From the NCBI GenBank assembly GCA_021234155.1, contig JAJEKV010000020.1, positions 8,542,563-8,606,562 on the forward strand: a stretch of 64,000 nt of DNA. Reading direction: 5' to 3'. The position numbers and the translations under genes are program-made. Numbering within the stretch: position 1 is the stretch's first letter; each line of letters begins with the position of its first letter. Origin of the DNA: Isoetes taiwanensis (taxonomy: Eukaryota > Streptophyta > Lycopodiopsida > Isoetales > Isoetaceae). The notes beneath the pieces are model-generated. The model ran no database searches. It was not told the DNA's origin and worked only from the letters and a program-made list of their open reading frames with translations. Of the stretch, positions 1 through 12,189 are shown one piece after another.

Positions 1-476
1 TGATCACAAGTTGCCATGAAGTCATCCATGAATTTGTCAATAGTAAAGCCACAGTCTGGAATATGATTAAGGCCATTTTGAAAGGCATTTCTCAATTTTG
101 GACAATGCACAATAGTAAGATCCATAGTTCTAATGTGATTGATCCGTGGATCAATGAATTTTGTAAGACTAGGGTTCTTGCAAGGGCACTTTTTAGGGCT
201 GCCATCTGCAAAGATATCAAAAGGTTTATAAACCTTGTCTCTAACTTGGTCAATATATCTCCATCCAAATAATGTATTATCCAAAAGTTCGTCAGCAATT
301 GAGGGAATATTCTCCCAAAGAATATCTTTAAAGATACTTCTGATGCTGAAATTTTCCAGACTTTTAGATAGGAATGTACTGTGCACTATTCTGGCTTTTG
401 ATTTACATTTGATAGAAATCAAATGCTTTTTATGATTGCAGTCTTTTATAATGGACCGAGTATTGTCCGAATTTCC
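1..476 (-). CDS. N-terminal exon of reverse-transcriptase ORF, older retroelement copy (runs off window)
   Basis: This minus-strand exon begins after a likely acceptor (tcttttag, 477-484) and reads open to the left edge. It is homologous to the corresponding exon of the copy at 7641-9769. Shared landmarks are the stretch YIDQVRDKVYKPF, a CPCKNP cysteine motif, and a HIRT...LNHIP block. The segment precedes the polymerase domain proper in the other copy. I infer the N-terminal domain of a Penelope-like reverse transcriptase; the polymerase domain itself lies outside the window. The cysteine pair suggests a small zinc-binding or structural motif, but that is a guess. No frameshift is evident here, unlike in the younger copy. 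Confidence 0.55.
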
Positions 477-836
477 CTAAAAGAAATTAATACTGTGTTA
501 GAATAGATACAATGAATTAATCTGGTATCCTGTAAACAGGATCCAGTAATCGTAACTTTAATGAGTATAAAAACTCATCTAGAGAAGAGTATTGAAGTCT
601 GTTCATAAGCGAACAAAGGACCTTGAGGGTAAAACTTTTTTGTAATACACAAAAGCTCAAGGGAAAGTTTTTTCATAAAAACCCTTGAGTGTTGGACATA
701 GATCATATAATAGTGAGAATTCAGATTATCAATACATATATTTATGTTATAGTATAGAAAATATAGAACAGAAAACTTAGAAAAGAGTGAAGAGTTTTAA
801 AAAAACAATATGAATTCATAAAGATACTAACCCGGT
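477..836 (-). other. Probable intron of the older retroelement copy
   Basis: No coding signal. The stretch is AT-rich and is bounded in the minus sense by a likely donor (GTTAGTATC, just below 837) and the acceptor at 477-484. The equivalent position in the younger copy is 9770-10021. Confidence 0.4.
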
Positions 837-2403
837 ATTTTCAATGTAATCCAGTTTGAGTGGTGTGCTGTCTTCAAGTGAAATGACCTTGTTAACCCCT
901 TTTGTCACTGAGTACTCGTCCTCATTTGTATCATCAGGATTGTTGCCTTTACTATTCAGTGCCATATTGCCTTTTGTAGTAAGTTTTGGATCCATAGTGA
1001 CCCTGGGGGGTCGTTTAGGAGAGAACATACCAGTTGACATATTGCTGGACGGACTTGCCTGCTTAGAAAATTGAGAGCTCTTGGCTCTAAGTGGCTGGCT
1101 CTGTCTGAAAGAAATAGGCCGAAGGGTTTTTTCAGCAATATCAGCAAGTTTTGAGTTCCCAAAGGCCATTTTCAGATTGTTATCAGGAAATTCAGCATAA
1201 TGTAATGTCATTTCTATAAAAACCCTTCTTACTTCCAAGTAAGATAGATAGGCAAGGATGGCAGGTTTGAGCACATTATGAAGAAGTTTTGTGAGGCATA
1301 CCATTTTAGCAATGGGTGTAGAATCAGGGAAAATGACTTCAAGGTTATTTAGCATGAACCATATGGCATGATCTATCCACACAATGCTGCATTTGCATTC
1401 GCTGTCATTGCTTTTTTTTGGGATTTTTTTCGCATGCACATGTCATAAAGGGACAATGAGTCCTCCAAATCTTCTTCAAGAAAAAACCATCTCTACTATC
1501 ATTTGAAAATGCCATGTTACCTTTTTGACTGATATGGATGTTTGAATTCATAATGCAAGGCTGTTCAAAAAAACTCATGTTAAAGGGTAATGGAATTTCC
1601 TTTTTAGTGAAGTACTTCTCCATTTTGGTAGCTTTGATAACTCCCAATCTAATTTCATCGTCCACAATTCCTGTTAGTGCTTTCCAGGTTTCGACATTGA
1701 TCGGAGCTAGTGCACCAAAGTTCTGACTTTTCCAAATAGCATGAGACCATGCGCTAGCATAACATTCAACATTTTGCTCAGGTATGATCGGGAATCTCGC
1801 TGAATTCTGTAAGGTTAAAGTGGGTACTTCTTCCAGATCATCATCACATGCATCCTCGTTTTTATTGCTATTCATATCGGCGCCAAAAAGATCATCATCT
1901 GACAGATCATTTTCAGAAAAAAGGCAATTCTTTGTATCATCGTTTAGATAGTCAACAGAACTTCCATCATCTATAGCATCCGTTTGAAGTGAGGATTTCA
2001 TCTCATGAACTTTTTCCAAGTGTTTTAAGCCAATAAGAAATTTTCTTCCAAGGTCATCCTCAGTACAAGTTCTGGAAAATAGGACACTATCCATGTCAAT
2101 ATAAATCTTTGTGATCAGATTTTTACAAACCTCAAGCTTAAAGCTGGCCTTCTTCATTTTGACAAAAACAGCAAACCAACCGTTGAATCCAAAGTAACTG
2201 ACTGGCGATTTGTTCTTGTCTATCAAACCACTTTCCTTATGTACAATAAATTCATGTACTTCCCTGTTCTTAATGCAGGCAATCAAGGTTTGTACAGCAA
2301 AATTAGGACTTGATATCCCACAATTGTCATATTTGAGTAAAACGAGCTCCTTAATCCAAACGTTATTAATGTCCAAATCAACATTTTGTTGTTGTACTGC
2401 ATT
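837..2403 (-). pseudogene. ORF1-like exon of retroelement, older copy, frameshifted
   Basis: The exon starts after an acceptor (ttttatacag at about 2404-2413) and reads as two overlapping frames, with the switch near 1400-1440 inside runs of T. Alignment by eye with the copy at 10022-11581 shows one protein of about 500 residues. Shared blocks are WIKEL.LLKY near the start, VECY...HAIW.SQNFGALAPIN in the middle, IW.DH..WF.LNNLE, and EYSVTKG.NK..SL near the end. I do not recognise the family. No zinc knuckle, protease or nuclease motif is visible. Its position upstream of the RT exon, and duplication with it, mark it as part of the same element. The exon probably ends at a GTTAGT donor below 837. 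Confidence 0.55.
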
Positions 2404-4275
2404 CTGTATAAAATCAGCAATATTGGTTAAATTAGATCATAATAGAGAACACCTGACCTCAAAGCAAGGTTCTAGGTTGAACCTAGAAACTGAAATAACA
2501 TTAAAAAACCTTTTTTAAGTCTGATTTACATCAAACTTTTAAGACGTCTAAGTCCATTTGGACATAAAAGTCTTTTAGTTGCAGTCCTGAACTAGATACA
2601 GGTGACTATCTAATCCAGGCCTTGATTTGAGACATTAACAACCAAGAGAATGAAGGCATATTACTACATACAGATGAAATAATAGAAATAAGGAAAAGGA
2701 CGAGATGTAGAAAAGGAAAAAAGAAGTTAAAATTTATAGAAACGGGCACGCAATTACTATACTATAAGAAGCAAAAATATGAAAGCAAAAAGTATGGAAA
2801 ATAATGATAAACAGATGAAAGGACAGGAAGACCATTTTATAAATCAACCTGAACAGTTTAAAAAACAGATAGAAAGATCAATATTGAAAAAGTTTTTCAA
2901 GACCAATAAGCTGGAGTTTTGATCTTAAATATGGACTTATAGCAGTGTAAGACCATAAAATACCATCATAACATGAAAAAGATGGCAACCAGAAATAGAA
3001 ATAAAATTGCGAAATAAAAATACTGAAGAAATAGTTTCGAAAGTAGAGTGTTCTAGTCCAAGTGCAGATAGAGTTCTGCTGTAAGCACCAGTCTGCAAGT
3101 CTTGTTTAAGCAAATTTCCTTTGCCAAAACTACTACGAAACAAACTTCATATGGAGGAACAAGTTTGGTTACCTGCAGTGGAACCAAATGCAAGTTAGCC
3201 AAGAACTGGGTAAATGCAAAAGCCACTAACAGGTAAGCTATAAACTTGTTCGGCTTAACGCCCTTCACCACAAATATAATATCAGAAAAGCCAAGATTAG
3301 CAACAACCGTTATGAGTGTATGAGATAAGCTGAACGTGCAATTTAAGTGCAAGAGATCAGTACTACTAACAGCACATAACTTGATACGGAGACATATTGC
3401 CATAGCGTGCAAAGTTGAAAATCAGTATATTATGACATTCAGGAATAGTTATTATCACAAAATGCATGTCAAGCCAGAGCTACAACATAAATACACACAT
3501 AAGAATACAATATCTATAGGGCAACTATCAGTCATAGCATGGGAAGGATAAGGTTAAGTCTGCCATTAAAGCTATGACAGCAATTATTTCTGTGATTTTT
3601 GTGCCCCTATGTCCTTGTATAGAGCATGCAACAAGACATTAAGCAGCTGCAGACATATAGCAGCATGGCATCGACATAGAATTCATTCACTAGATTTGGG
3701 AAGACCATTAGTCTCTTATGTAAAACTAGAATCTAAATCTGCCAACTATAAAGCTAAGAAACTGAAGGGAATCATGCTGATGTAAGAGATCGAATTTAAG
3801 AGTAAGGAAAAGATAAGACATCTATGACCCTAAGATGTCCTACTAGATCAAGGGCTGAAACATCTATAAATAAACAGATCTGATGTCCACTGTGATGGAA
3901 GATTGCAGGCAGTAATAGTAGAAGCCAGTGATGGAAGATTTGCTGAATAAAGAAGCCGATAGTTAACCAGCAAATTGAAATTAAAGCCAACATGCCAGCT
4001 TTTCCATTACATCTTTATCTAAAACTTAAGTCGACATGCCAACATGCCAACATAACTGCCGAAGGTATATCTGACTCTTCCGAAGTTTGCTTAAGTCCAG
4101 ATGGGGAATTAAAAAACCATGAACCTAAAGAGAATGTACACAGAGATAATAACAATTGGCAGACTGTTATTAGATCAGATAATGGAGGTAACAACAGCAG
4201 GAAATATATCTAAAGACTAGGTTATATGCAACTTAAAAATAATGTCTGGAAGTAGAGTAAACTAAAGCACAGAAA
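2404..4275 (-). other. Long intron region between first exon and ORF1 exon, older copy
   Basis: AT-rich DNA between the small first exon at 4276-4573 and the ORF1 exon. The only structure I can support is the recurrent module at 3171-3269. The rest shows no conserved reading frame. Confidence 0.35.
3171..3269 (-). repeat. Recurrent ~100-bp module (copy 1 of 7)
   Basis: In the minus sense it begins GGTGAAGGGCGTTAAGCC and ends CACTGCAG|GTAACC. The same layout recurs at 5963, 12092, 18263, 33733, 52260 and 54141. Here it translates without stops as VKGVKPNKFIAYLL... followed by a hydrophobic stretch, so it could be a small exon ending at a GCAG|GTAAC donor. That reading is an inference. Confidence 0.45.
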
Positions 4276-4573
4276 CCTGGTTAGCGTTGTTGACATCGTT
4301 CTTGTTGTCAGGGAAGCTTGCTGGTGTTGCATTAATGACATCCATGCCATGATCTACTGATGTATTGGAAGGGCCTAATTTCGTAGGGGTAGGAACTTGA
4401 AAACTCTGTGCAGAACTGCCTTCCCCTTCTAGATTAATAATGCTTTTCCCAGCAGCTAAAACCTTAGTAGGCTTGTGAAATTCAAAAATTTTCTTTCTCT
4501 TTTCAGCTCTCTTCTTTTCCTCCTCCATTTTGATCAGAGTGGATTTGTTGAATCCTCCTTTGCGTCTACCCAT
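4276..4573 (-). CDS. Small basic-protein first exon (MGRRKGGF family), older copy
   Basis: The preferred start is the ATG at 4573, because the residues that follow (MGRRKGGFNKSTLIKMEEEK) match the start of the sibling exons at 7012, 13111 and 51381. A longer upstream reading to 4732 is open but has no counterpart. The protein is Lys/Arg/Glu-rich for about 40 residues, then FEFHKP, then a polar, Gly/Ser-rich tail. A donor (CAG|GTTTCTG) lies at 4274-4276, so translation probably continues in a later exon. The basic start suggests nucleic-acid binding or nuclear targeting (inference). I do not recognise a named domain. Confidence 0.45.
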
Positions 4574-4732
4574 ACACCGGGTAGTATTAAGCTTCAAAAT
4601 AGCGGGATCATCTCTGATTTTTGAAGCAAGATAGGAGTATACCAGCAACAAAGAGTTCCTAAATACCCAGACCTGGATGTGGCATTGAATCAGAAAATGG
4701 CTTTGCCGGATTCGGTTTGCATCTTCTGCCAT

Positions 4733-5534
4733 CGTGCCGGATTAGGTATAGGGAAACCCTAACGTTACATCTTCATTCCAAATGTTACAGTAATGAAAAT
4801 AATGTAATGAAATTTTGCCGAAAATCCTAAGTAATAATCCAATAATGTAATCTATGGTGTACGTTAGAACCTAAGGGATAACTCACATATACAAGGAGTA
4901 TTCAATGTTCACAACCTTGCAATAACTTAGATATTCTAGTAATTGAATCACTGCCAGACAGGATCCAGTGCAATTTATTTGGAGCACCTTATATATAACC
5001 TTCAACTATGGTCAAGGTTTAAGGCATGCATTTACACAATGTCCAGCATGTAAGGTCAAGATCGTTAATAGTTTGGAAAAAGGATATCAATAATATGCGA
5101 TAGTTAGTTGTCGTTCAAACAAATCTAGTTAAACAATGTTGCAGCAGCTAATTGACAATCCATTTTGGATGTTTGGTAGTGCTACTAGGACATAGCATGT
5201 CAAGCAAAGTATACCTTTAGCTTGATGATAACAATACTGGAGAAAATTATTTGTCTAAAGGGTATAAAATCTCAAAATAGATTATATAGACTGAAATTTA
5301 TGCATTTATACCCCTGTATAAATGGAAGTGTCAGGTACAGTATTTTTTGGGCCACAGGGAACTTACAGATAGCAATTAGGCATCCAAACAAGAGTAATAG
5401 GGAAGTGTCCAAGTGGAAATATAATCCGGTTATGGCAATTTGCAGAAGCAATGCTTTAACCTTAAGCCAAAGTATTTCCTGTTGCAAATGTGGATTGTGG
5501 TACATGAATTGACAGCTAGGCAAGATGTAAAGAT

Positions 5535-5540
<6 letters not shown>
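4733..5540. other. AT-rich spacer, nothing recognised
   Basis: No convincing ORF, RNA gene or repeat. Short open frames on both strands overlap one another and lack any recognisable motif. Confidence 0.4.

Positions 5541-5565
<25 letters not shown>
5541..5565 (+). repeat. A-tract at end of direct repeat
   Basis: An uninterrupted run of 25 A marks the end of the 1.94-kb direct repeat. In the minus sense it is a poly(T) run. The sister repeat ends at a shorter A run at 11683-11694. Confidence 0.7.
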
Positions 5566-5570
<5 letters not shown>

Positions 5571-5962
5571 TTACTCTGAACAAACAGACTTTATTACCTT
5601 TAAATGATCTTATACAAGAACATTTTCCAGGTACAATTAGCAGCCCTAAACTAAATCAGGTGATATTTAATTTAGGCCTTAATAAGGCTACAAGATATGT
5701 AGTACTTTGGAAAAAATATAGAACTTTTTTTATTCACATAAACCTGTTCATAACTTTTAACTTCCAGATAACCTGACTACCATATACTTTAAATGAATCA
5801 TTAACAGAAAATTTTAACCAAGACCAGTATATTATCTAAACCATACATCCCAAATAGAATAAAGTTTTCCTGAATTTTCCTTGATGACAACAATGTATGC
5901 TGCTGTAGACTTATCCAAATCGAAAGAATGGGAGAAAACAAGCTTAAGAGCAAGAAATCCCG

Positions 5963-6060
5963 TTACCTGCATCCAACCATGCCAAAGTTAGCAATAGACT
6001 TGGTAACAAGACAAGGGATGACAGGTAAGCTACAGATTTCTTGGGTTTATCACCCTTCAC
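5963..6060 (-). repeat. Recurrent ~100-bp module (copy 2 of 7)
   Basis: Minus-sense start GTGAAGGGTGATAAACCC and end GGATGCAG|GTAACGGG. It translates as VKGDKPKKSVAYLSSLVLL followed by more hydrophobic residues, like copy 1. Confidence 0.5.
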
Positions 6061-6650
6061 TTAATCTTGTAATCAAATATAATTTAACAGATCATAGGAA
6101 ATAAGACAATTAAAACATGCTTTACCATTGCATGCACAATATTAATCATAAACTTCCGACTCCTTAAACATGTTTATAACATGGGAGATCTCATCATTAT
6201 AAAGCTGACTACTCTAGAATTATGGAAAAGGCCTTATATCCGAATAATGTATACATAAACAACTTCATTAATATAAGCCCAAGTTATATTAAGACCACCA
6301 ATGCATTATGCTATCCAAATTTGTGACCACAAAATGAGGCCCCATCCTAAAATTATCCTTACTTGTAAAATTATAACCAAAAGGAATTATGCCCAAACCA
6401 TAAACATAATAAACCAATATACCCACTGCATTTGTAATAACATGTTATTTTCCTATGCTATTTAGTAGATCAACCCACAATTTTTCAGATCTGCTCATCT
6501 TAACAGGTTTGTTAGCCTTCTCTCTATGACCTATATTATTCAACGAAAACTTCGGGAATCAAGCCATAAATCCAAGCTCATTTTAACAAGCCAATACCTC
6601 ATGCAAAAATTCTTTTAAGATAGGCATAATACACAAACTTAACCTATTTG

Positions 6651-7012
6651 TCAAGCCTGGTTTGTTTGAGGCTGTCCATCAGCCTGTTGTGACAGATCCG
6701 AGGTCTTTTCCTTAGCTATCAAGCCACAATGGATCTTGTCTCCATCATCAGCACAGTCTTGGCCCAAGCCTTCTATATTCCCCAAATTTCCAACTCGTTC
6801 ATTGATCATACCATCAGACAGGGAATTGCACACATAATCAACACCAATGCCACTAGGCTGCTGGCATACCACGATTGCACTGAATCCCCTATGGCTGGAA
6901 TCACCACAGTTTTGTGGAATGAAAAGGACTTGGCCTTTTTAGTAGCTTTGGATTTCTCCTCTTCTAATCTCTTCCTTGTTGCCATGTTCAGATCACCCTT
7001 CTTCCGGCCCAT
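6651..7012 (-). pseudogene. Small basic-protein first exon (MGRKKGDLN family), frameshifted
   Basis: The start ATG at 7012 gives MGRKKGDLNMATRKRLEEEK, matching the exon at 51381. The frame changes near 6870 relative to the sister copy at 12776-13111: here the product drifts into a hydrophobic tail, while the continuing sequence (GIGVDYVCNSLSDGM) lies in another frame. Each sister copy is broken at a different place, so the progenitor was probably intact. A possible donor (AATAG|GTTAAG) lies just after the end. The function is unknown. Confidence 0.5.
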
Positions 7013-7507
7013 ATCAGACAACAAGCTAACAACTACATTGAGCAACGAGACAAGATTATAGGCTTTACAAGGAACACAAAGACCCCTATAAAAACCCATT
7101 TTACCGGCCATTTTCAACTAATCCCTGCAGTCCCCGATACCGACTGTTCTAAACTTGCATGTCTGGCTCAAACCTGGAGTCCAGTACACGGCTGTCAACC
7201 AATTTCGTTAAGTTCTTTCGCCATAACCAGAGTTCACTCCCAGAGCTTTTTTTCGTAACCCTAACTTCCTATTAGGTTTTTTCTAAGGAATTAATTTAAG
7301 ACAAATATAATAATACTGACCTTCATATTCTCATTGGTCGCATACTCCAAAGTCTGTATGAGGCTACATTGCCCACTAGGTGCAACCTACATCCTGCACT
7401 TTCCTTAACATGTTAAACACCTTTATGAAATTTATAGGCTAAAGCACAACCCATCAAATTTATAAGCTCATAGCAACTTTATGACACAAGGATCCATTAC
7501 TAATAAA

Positions 7508-7640
7508 AAACCCTTCCTCCATCCGTAGGTTGGGGGACCTTGCAATTATGCACAACTGCAAAAGTTCTTAAGGTAACAACAAGGAGAGTAGGACCTTGTT
7601 GTACCACAAGGTCCTACCCTTCCTATGTCCAATACACGTC
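7508..7640 (-). other. 3' end of the younger retroelement copy
   Basis: In the minus sense this follows the RT stop and contains an inverted repeat (GTAGGACCTTGT / ACAAGGTCCTAC). It ends GGAGGAAGGGTTTTTT, directly abutting the 5' start of the downstream direct repeat (ATTAGTAATGG). A similar T-run junction occurs near 16008. Confidence 0.5.
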
Positions 7641-9769
7641 TCATTGGATACTCATTAATCTTTTAAGCTCCGAAAACATGTCACCAAACCTGTATAACAA
7701 ACCAGGGAAGACTTCATTATGCAGAACCTGTAAAATCCCTTTTGTAATGTCTCTTTTAGCAAAGCCATTTCGACAGAACTCATTCATTAATTCCATAATG
7801 TCTTCACCTGCCTCTTTTGCATCAGAATGCGTGTACAAATAGGGGAGCACTTGGGATAAAATAACTTTAGATGATTGTGCATATGGTCTACAACTCCAAG
7901 ATTTGATAAACTTGCATACCTTGAATGGTAATTTCACCCGCTTGTCATATCTCGAGATCCTAAATATACCTCTGTCATGGTCAACTACCTGTATGGACAT
8001 ATTCAGGAAGTTGCATTCTACCCCAACATTTAACACCATGTTGCTATATACAGTTTCATCTTTAATACCAAGAACATCCGTGTTGTAAATAGTAATATCA
8101 GATTCCTTTGAAAAGAACTGAATTAGATTCCCACCATTTATGATATTTAAGTCATCAATATATCTGGCAGCATACTTGAACCTATAAATGTCTGAAATTC
8201 TCCCTGCACTTGCCAATTTAAAGATAAACCTCAGTTCATACCATGCCAAATATAACACACACCAAGCAGGGCTACATGAAAAGCCCATAGGGATTCCCCT
8301 GATTTGTCTCCAGACTTTGTTACCCATCTGTAAGAAACAATGGCTTAAAAGCCAATTGTTAACTGCTTTAAAAGTTTCCTTGTCCATGTATGTCCAACTG
8401 ACATATATTTTGTCCTTTGCTGATCTTACCCATTTTATATTGACTTCATCATTTTTAAACTTGTAGATCAGGTCAAACAATCTTGCCTCCATCATTTGAT
8501 GTTCCCATGTCATATCCACAATGTCATTAATAATTTCTATGATACCTTCAGCCCCATCCAACGGGATTGTTTCATAGCATTTGGTGATGTCAGCTGAAAA
8601 TACATCATGAATTTTCAAAGGCAAATTTAATACTACATCATACACCGAATTGATAATCCAACATGCATTTATTTTATTCTGACCCCATAGTCTTAGTCTG
8701 GCAGTTTTCTTATGGCAAATACTGGGCCATATTTGTATACATTGGTTAAGTATACCAGTAATAAGGATTGAGATTTCAAGAAACACTGTTGAGTTTGCAT
8801 TAGTAATCCACCTATACTCCGACTTATGGGCCTTATAGATTGCCATAAGATATGGTAATTTTGAAGACCCCAGGTACTCATTTCCAAGAAAAGCAGAAAT
8901 ATCTTTGGTGCAAGATATTTTTATGTCATTAGGATCTTCCAAACATTTCTGGAAGTCTTCCCCATTCAGCCTATTAATTGCTGCTTCAGCAATATGATGA
9001 GGACAAATAAAAGCAGCATTGTTACTGGCCTTATCTAACTCAGTTACAAATAGATTATGATTGAGCCATATAAGGTTCTTCTTTACCTCAGGATCCTTCT
9101 ATAAAAACCTTTTGGGGTCCAAATTTGCCTTAAAATCTGTGATTTCTACATGAGCCAAATGTTCCAACATGCTACATATATTCTGTAAATCCCAATCAGT
9201 CAAGTCTAGAAGTTGAAACCTGTGTATGTTTATGAACTGCTGACAAGCTTTACTAAAGTCAACCATGAAATCTTGGACAGACAAACCATCTTCAGGAATA
9301 TGGTTAAGCCCACATTCAAATGCCTTTCTCAAATTTTTACAATGGATTATGTCCAAATTAGTGGTTCTGATATGCCCAATCAATGGATAGATTAGGGTTT
9401 TTACAAGGACAATGGTTAAGAGATCCTTCAGCAAATACCTTGAAGGGTTTGCACACTTTATTTCTGATCTGGTCTATGTATCTCCAAGCAAACGTGGTTT
9501 TATTGACCAATTCAGTACCCCTATCATTTAATACTTCATGCATAACAGTATGGAAAATTCTTTTAATCTTGAACTTGTCAAGAGCTTTCGAAAAAAATGT
9601 AAGATGTATAATACATGCCTCTTTTTGTTCCTTTACTTTTATCGTCCACGGAGACCGATTGGTCTCCGTGGACGATAAAAGTAACTTCCTTCCTTCCTTC
9701 CTTTACTAGAGTCAGATGCCTCTTCAGGTTGATGTCTTTGACAATCCGTCTTGTTTTGTCAACATTAAC
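7641..9769 (-). pseudogene. Reverse transcriptase, Penelope-like (probable), disrupted
   Basis: The last 433 residues are open and carry a complete polymerase core. They include a LPYLMAIYKAHK segment (motif 1/2 region), motif A VFSADITKCYETIP, motif B IRGIPMGFSCSPAW, motif C YIDDL and a thumb-like tail with SQVLPYLYTHSD. Upstream lie LFVTELDKASNNAAF, comparable to the DKG region of Penelope-like RTs, and the CPCKNP block. This copy is broken by a TAG near 9099, by a frameshift after CPCKNP near 9385, and by the palindromic insertion at 9628-9707. No GIY-YIG endonuclease, RNase H or integrase is visible. Penelope-like elements are known to retain introns, which fits the split gene. Group II or DIRS-type RT is less likely. 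Confidence 0.65.
9628..9707. repeat. Palindromic LINE/SINE 3'-end insertion with target duplication
   Basis: Two 24-base arms (9633-9656 and 9661-9684, built on TCGTCCACGGAGACC) form a perfect palindrome around a 4-base loop. They are followed by (TTCC) repeats. The 10-mer TTCCTTTACT occurs at both ends (9628-9637 and 9698-9707) and looks like a target-site duplication. The insertion sits in the RT N-terminal exon; the older copy (1-476) lacks it at the matching site. Confidence 0.7.
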
Positions 9770-10021
9770 CTAATAGATAACCAAAGTTAGGTCCATGTTT
9801 AAATACCAACCAAACTGTAACATTGCTAACAGAATTTTGATTTACTTAAAACACCAAAAACAGGTTTAAGTGAACCAGGCCAAATGGCAATAGTAAGTTT
9901 TTCATATATATGGGACCAGAATTGGTAACTTTGAAAAACCAAAGCTGGTATGACAAAAATACATATAATTTTCGCATAGGACTATATCGTCCAATTATTT
10001 ATCCATCAGTCTTCTCAAATT
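9770..10021 (-). other. Probable intron between ORF1 and RT exons, younger copy
   Basis: AT-rich, non-coding. It is bounded by the end of the ORF1 reading frame and by the acceptor tctattag just above 9769. Confidence 0.4.
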
Positions 10022-11581
10022 AATATTCCAAATTGAGAGGGGAGGCTTCACTCAAAGAAACAGTCTTATTACCACCCTTAGTAACTGAGTACTCTTCATT
10101 CTGATTGCAACTCATAGCATTTGGAATAGGTGTGACCGGTTGCATATTAGGGTCCAGCATAATTCTGGGAGGCATCCTGGGTACTTTAATCTTAGAACTA
10201 CCAAAGGACTGTCCACTCCGAGAATAAGTTTTTGCACTGAATGTAGGTCTGCTACAGAACTCTGGAGCTTCATAAAACTCAGAGGTTTGATCATTTTTTC
10301 CACAATGTCCGACATTTTATCATTTCCAAACATTGCCTTGAGATTGGAGTCTGGGGACTTGGCAAACTGAGATGTCATTTCCAGCATTACCCTTCTGACC
10401 TCCAAATACGAAATGTATGCCAAGACAGCAGGCCTTAATGCTCCATTTATGTACTTGGTGAGTGAAACCATTTTTGCAAGAGGAGACGAGTCTGGAAAAA
10501 TCATTTCCAAATTGTTTAAGAGGAACCAAACACCATGGTCAAACCATATAATCCCACTATTGCACTTCTCCTCTTTTTTCTTCAACATTTTCAGATTCTT
10601 ATCACATTTACAAGTGAAATACGGGCAATGGGTTCTCCAAATACGCTTTAAATAGAAATCATCCCTGTCTAAATTTGGGTATGCCATATGGCCCTTTTGA
10701 CGAATCTGTATACCATTATTCTTGATACAAGGCTGCTGAAAGAAGTCCATATCGAAGGGGATATCTTTCTCAATCTTTGCAAAATACTTTTCCATTTTGT
10801 GTGCAGCTAAATTTGCAGCTTTGATCTCATCCTTCGTAATACCTGCCAAAGCAATCCATGTATCCAAATTTATTGGAGCAAGCGCTCCAAAATTTTGGCT
10901 CCTCCAAATGGCATGTTCATAAACAGCACTGTAACACTCAACTGTCTGTTCAGTAATAACAGGGAAGCAAGATGAATTTCCAAGGTTGAGGTTAGGTACA
11001 CTATCACCTTCATTAGTGAACATGGCAGCTTGTATATTTTCAGTATATGCAACTTCTTCCATGTCAAACTGGAAAACATCTGGTTCAGTGAGGTCTTTGT
11101 CTGAAAAAAGACATTCTCCACCAACTTCCTGCTTTTCTTCAGTGATAACCATGGAATCTTGTTCAAAAGAGGAACTAATGTCGTTGGCAGATTCAAGGGC
11201 AGTAAGGCCTTCCATAAAAACCTTTGCCATACTGTCCTCAAGAACAGTTCTCTTGAAAAAAATGGAATCAACATCCGCATACATGTTATTTATCCAATCC
11301 TTGCTTTTAGTAAACTCAAAGTTGAATTTCTTCAACTGTTGGTAAAGCTTGAACCAACCATTAAAGCCCAAAAAAGTGACCAGAGATTTATTCTTGTCTA
11401 CCAAGTTTACCTCTTTGAATAAAATGTAGGAGTGAACTTCTTTATTCTTTATACATGCAATGATAGTTTGGACCGCCAAATTTGGACTGTCAATCTGCCC
11501 TTCATTATATTTGAGTAGAATCAGCTCTTTTATCCAATGACCTTCTGCTTCCAAATCAGCATTCCCTTTTCTTGTTAAGAC
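10022..11581 (-). pseudogene. ORF1-like exon of retroelement, younger copy, frameshifted near its end
   Basis: The exon starts after the acceptor aataatttgtag (about 11582) and is open for about 440 residues. The frame then shifts near 10255. The continuing frame carries the conserved C-terminal block EEYSVTKGGNKTVSL and ends at about 10022, while the shifted frame ends at 10112. The protein is about half identical by eye to the older copy at 837-2403. Conserved Cys/His residues (HCPYFTCKCDKN) near residue 310 could bind a metal. The family is not recognised; its role is inferred only from its place upstream of the RT in two copies. Confidence 0.55.
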
Positions 11582-12091
11582 CTACAAATTATTTTCCAAA
11601 GGTCAGTTAAATAAGTATGTCCACCTGCCAAATGTAAATAGCCATATTAAGGTCCCTAGTATAACTAGGGAACTGAATATTGGAAAAAAAAAAACCTTTT
11701 TACTCTGAACAAACAGACGTTATTACCTTTAAATGATCTTATACAAGAACATTTTCCAGGTACAATTAGCAGCCCTAAACTAAATCAGGTGATATTTAAT
11801 TTAGGCCTTAATAAGGCTACAAGATATGTAGTACTTTGGAAAAAATATAGAACTTTTTTTATTCACATAAACCTGTTCATAACTTTTAACTTCCAGATAA
11901 CCTGACTACCATATACTTTAAATGAAACATTAACAGAAAATTTTAACCAAGACCAGGATATTATCTAAACCATACATCCCAAATAGAATAAAGTTTTCCT
12001 GAATTTTCCTTGATGACAACAATGTATGCTGCTGTAGACTTATCCAAATCGAAAGAATGGGAGAAAACAAGCTTAAGAGCAAGAAATCCCG

Positions 12092-12189
12092 TTACCTGCA
12101 TCCAACCATGCCACAGTTAGCAATAGACTTGGTAACAAGACAAGGGATGACAGGTAAGCTACAGATTTCTTGGGTTTATCACCCTTCAC
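12092..12189 (-). repeat. Recurrent ~100-bp module (copy 3 of 7)
   Basis: Nearly identical to 5963-6060, as expected from the direct repeat; it ends GGATGCAG|GTAACGGG in the minus sense. Confidence 0.5.

Larger units (their letters stand above)
5566..7507 (-). repeat. Direct repeat (downstream member), possible pseudo-LTR of Penelope-like element
   Basis: This segment is nearly identical to 11695-13629; I see only scattered substitutions, a few small indels and one locally rearranged stretch near 6865. In the minus sense the two repeats bracket the ORF1 and RT exons. Each contains the small MGRKKG first exon and one copy of the recurrent module. Penelope-like elements are known to form head-to-tail copies whose shared ends look like LTRs, and that is my favoured reading. 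A true LTR is less likely because no protease, integrase or gag is visible. Confidence 0.65.

Noticed and set aside
3053-3412. Stand-alone membrane protein on the minus strand
   Set aside because: The hydrophobic part is the recurrent module; the open frame crosses its GCAG|GTAAC border and the flanking parts are not conserved in the other copies.
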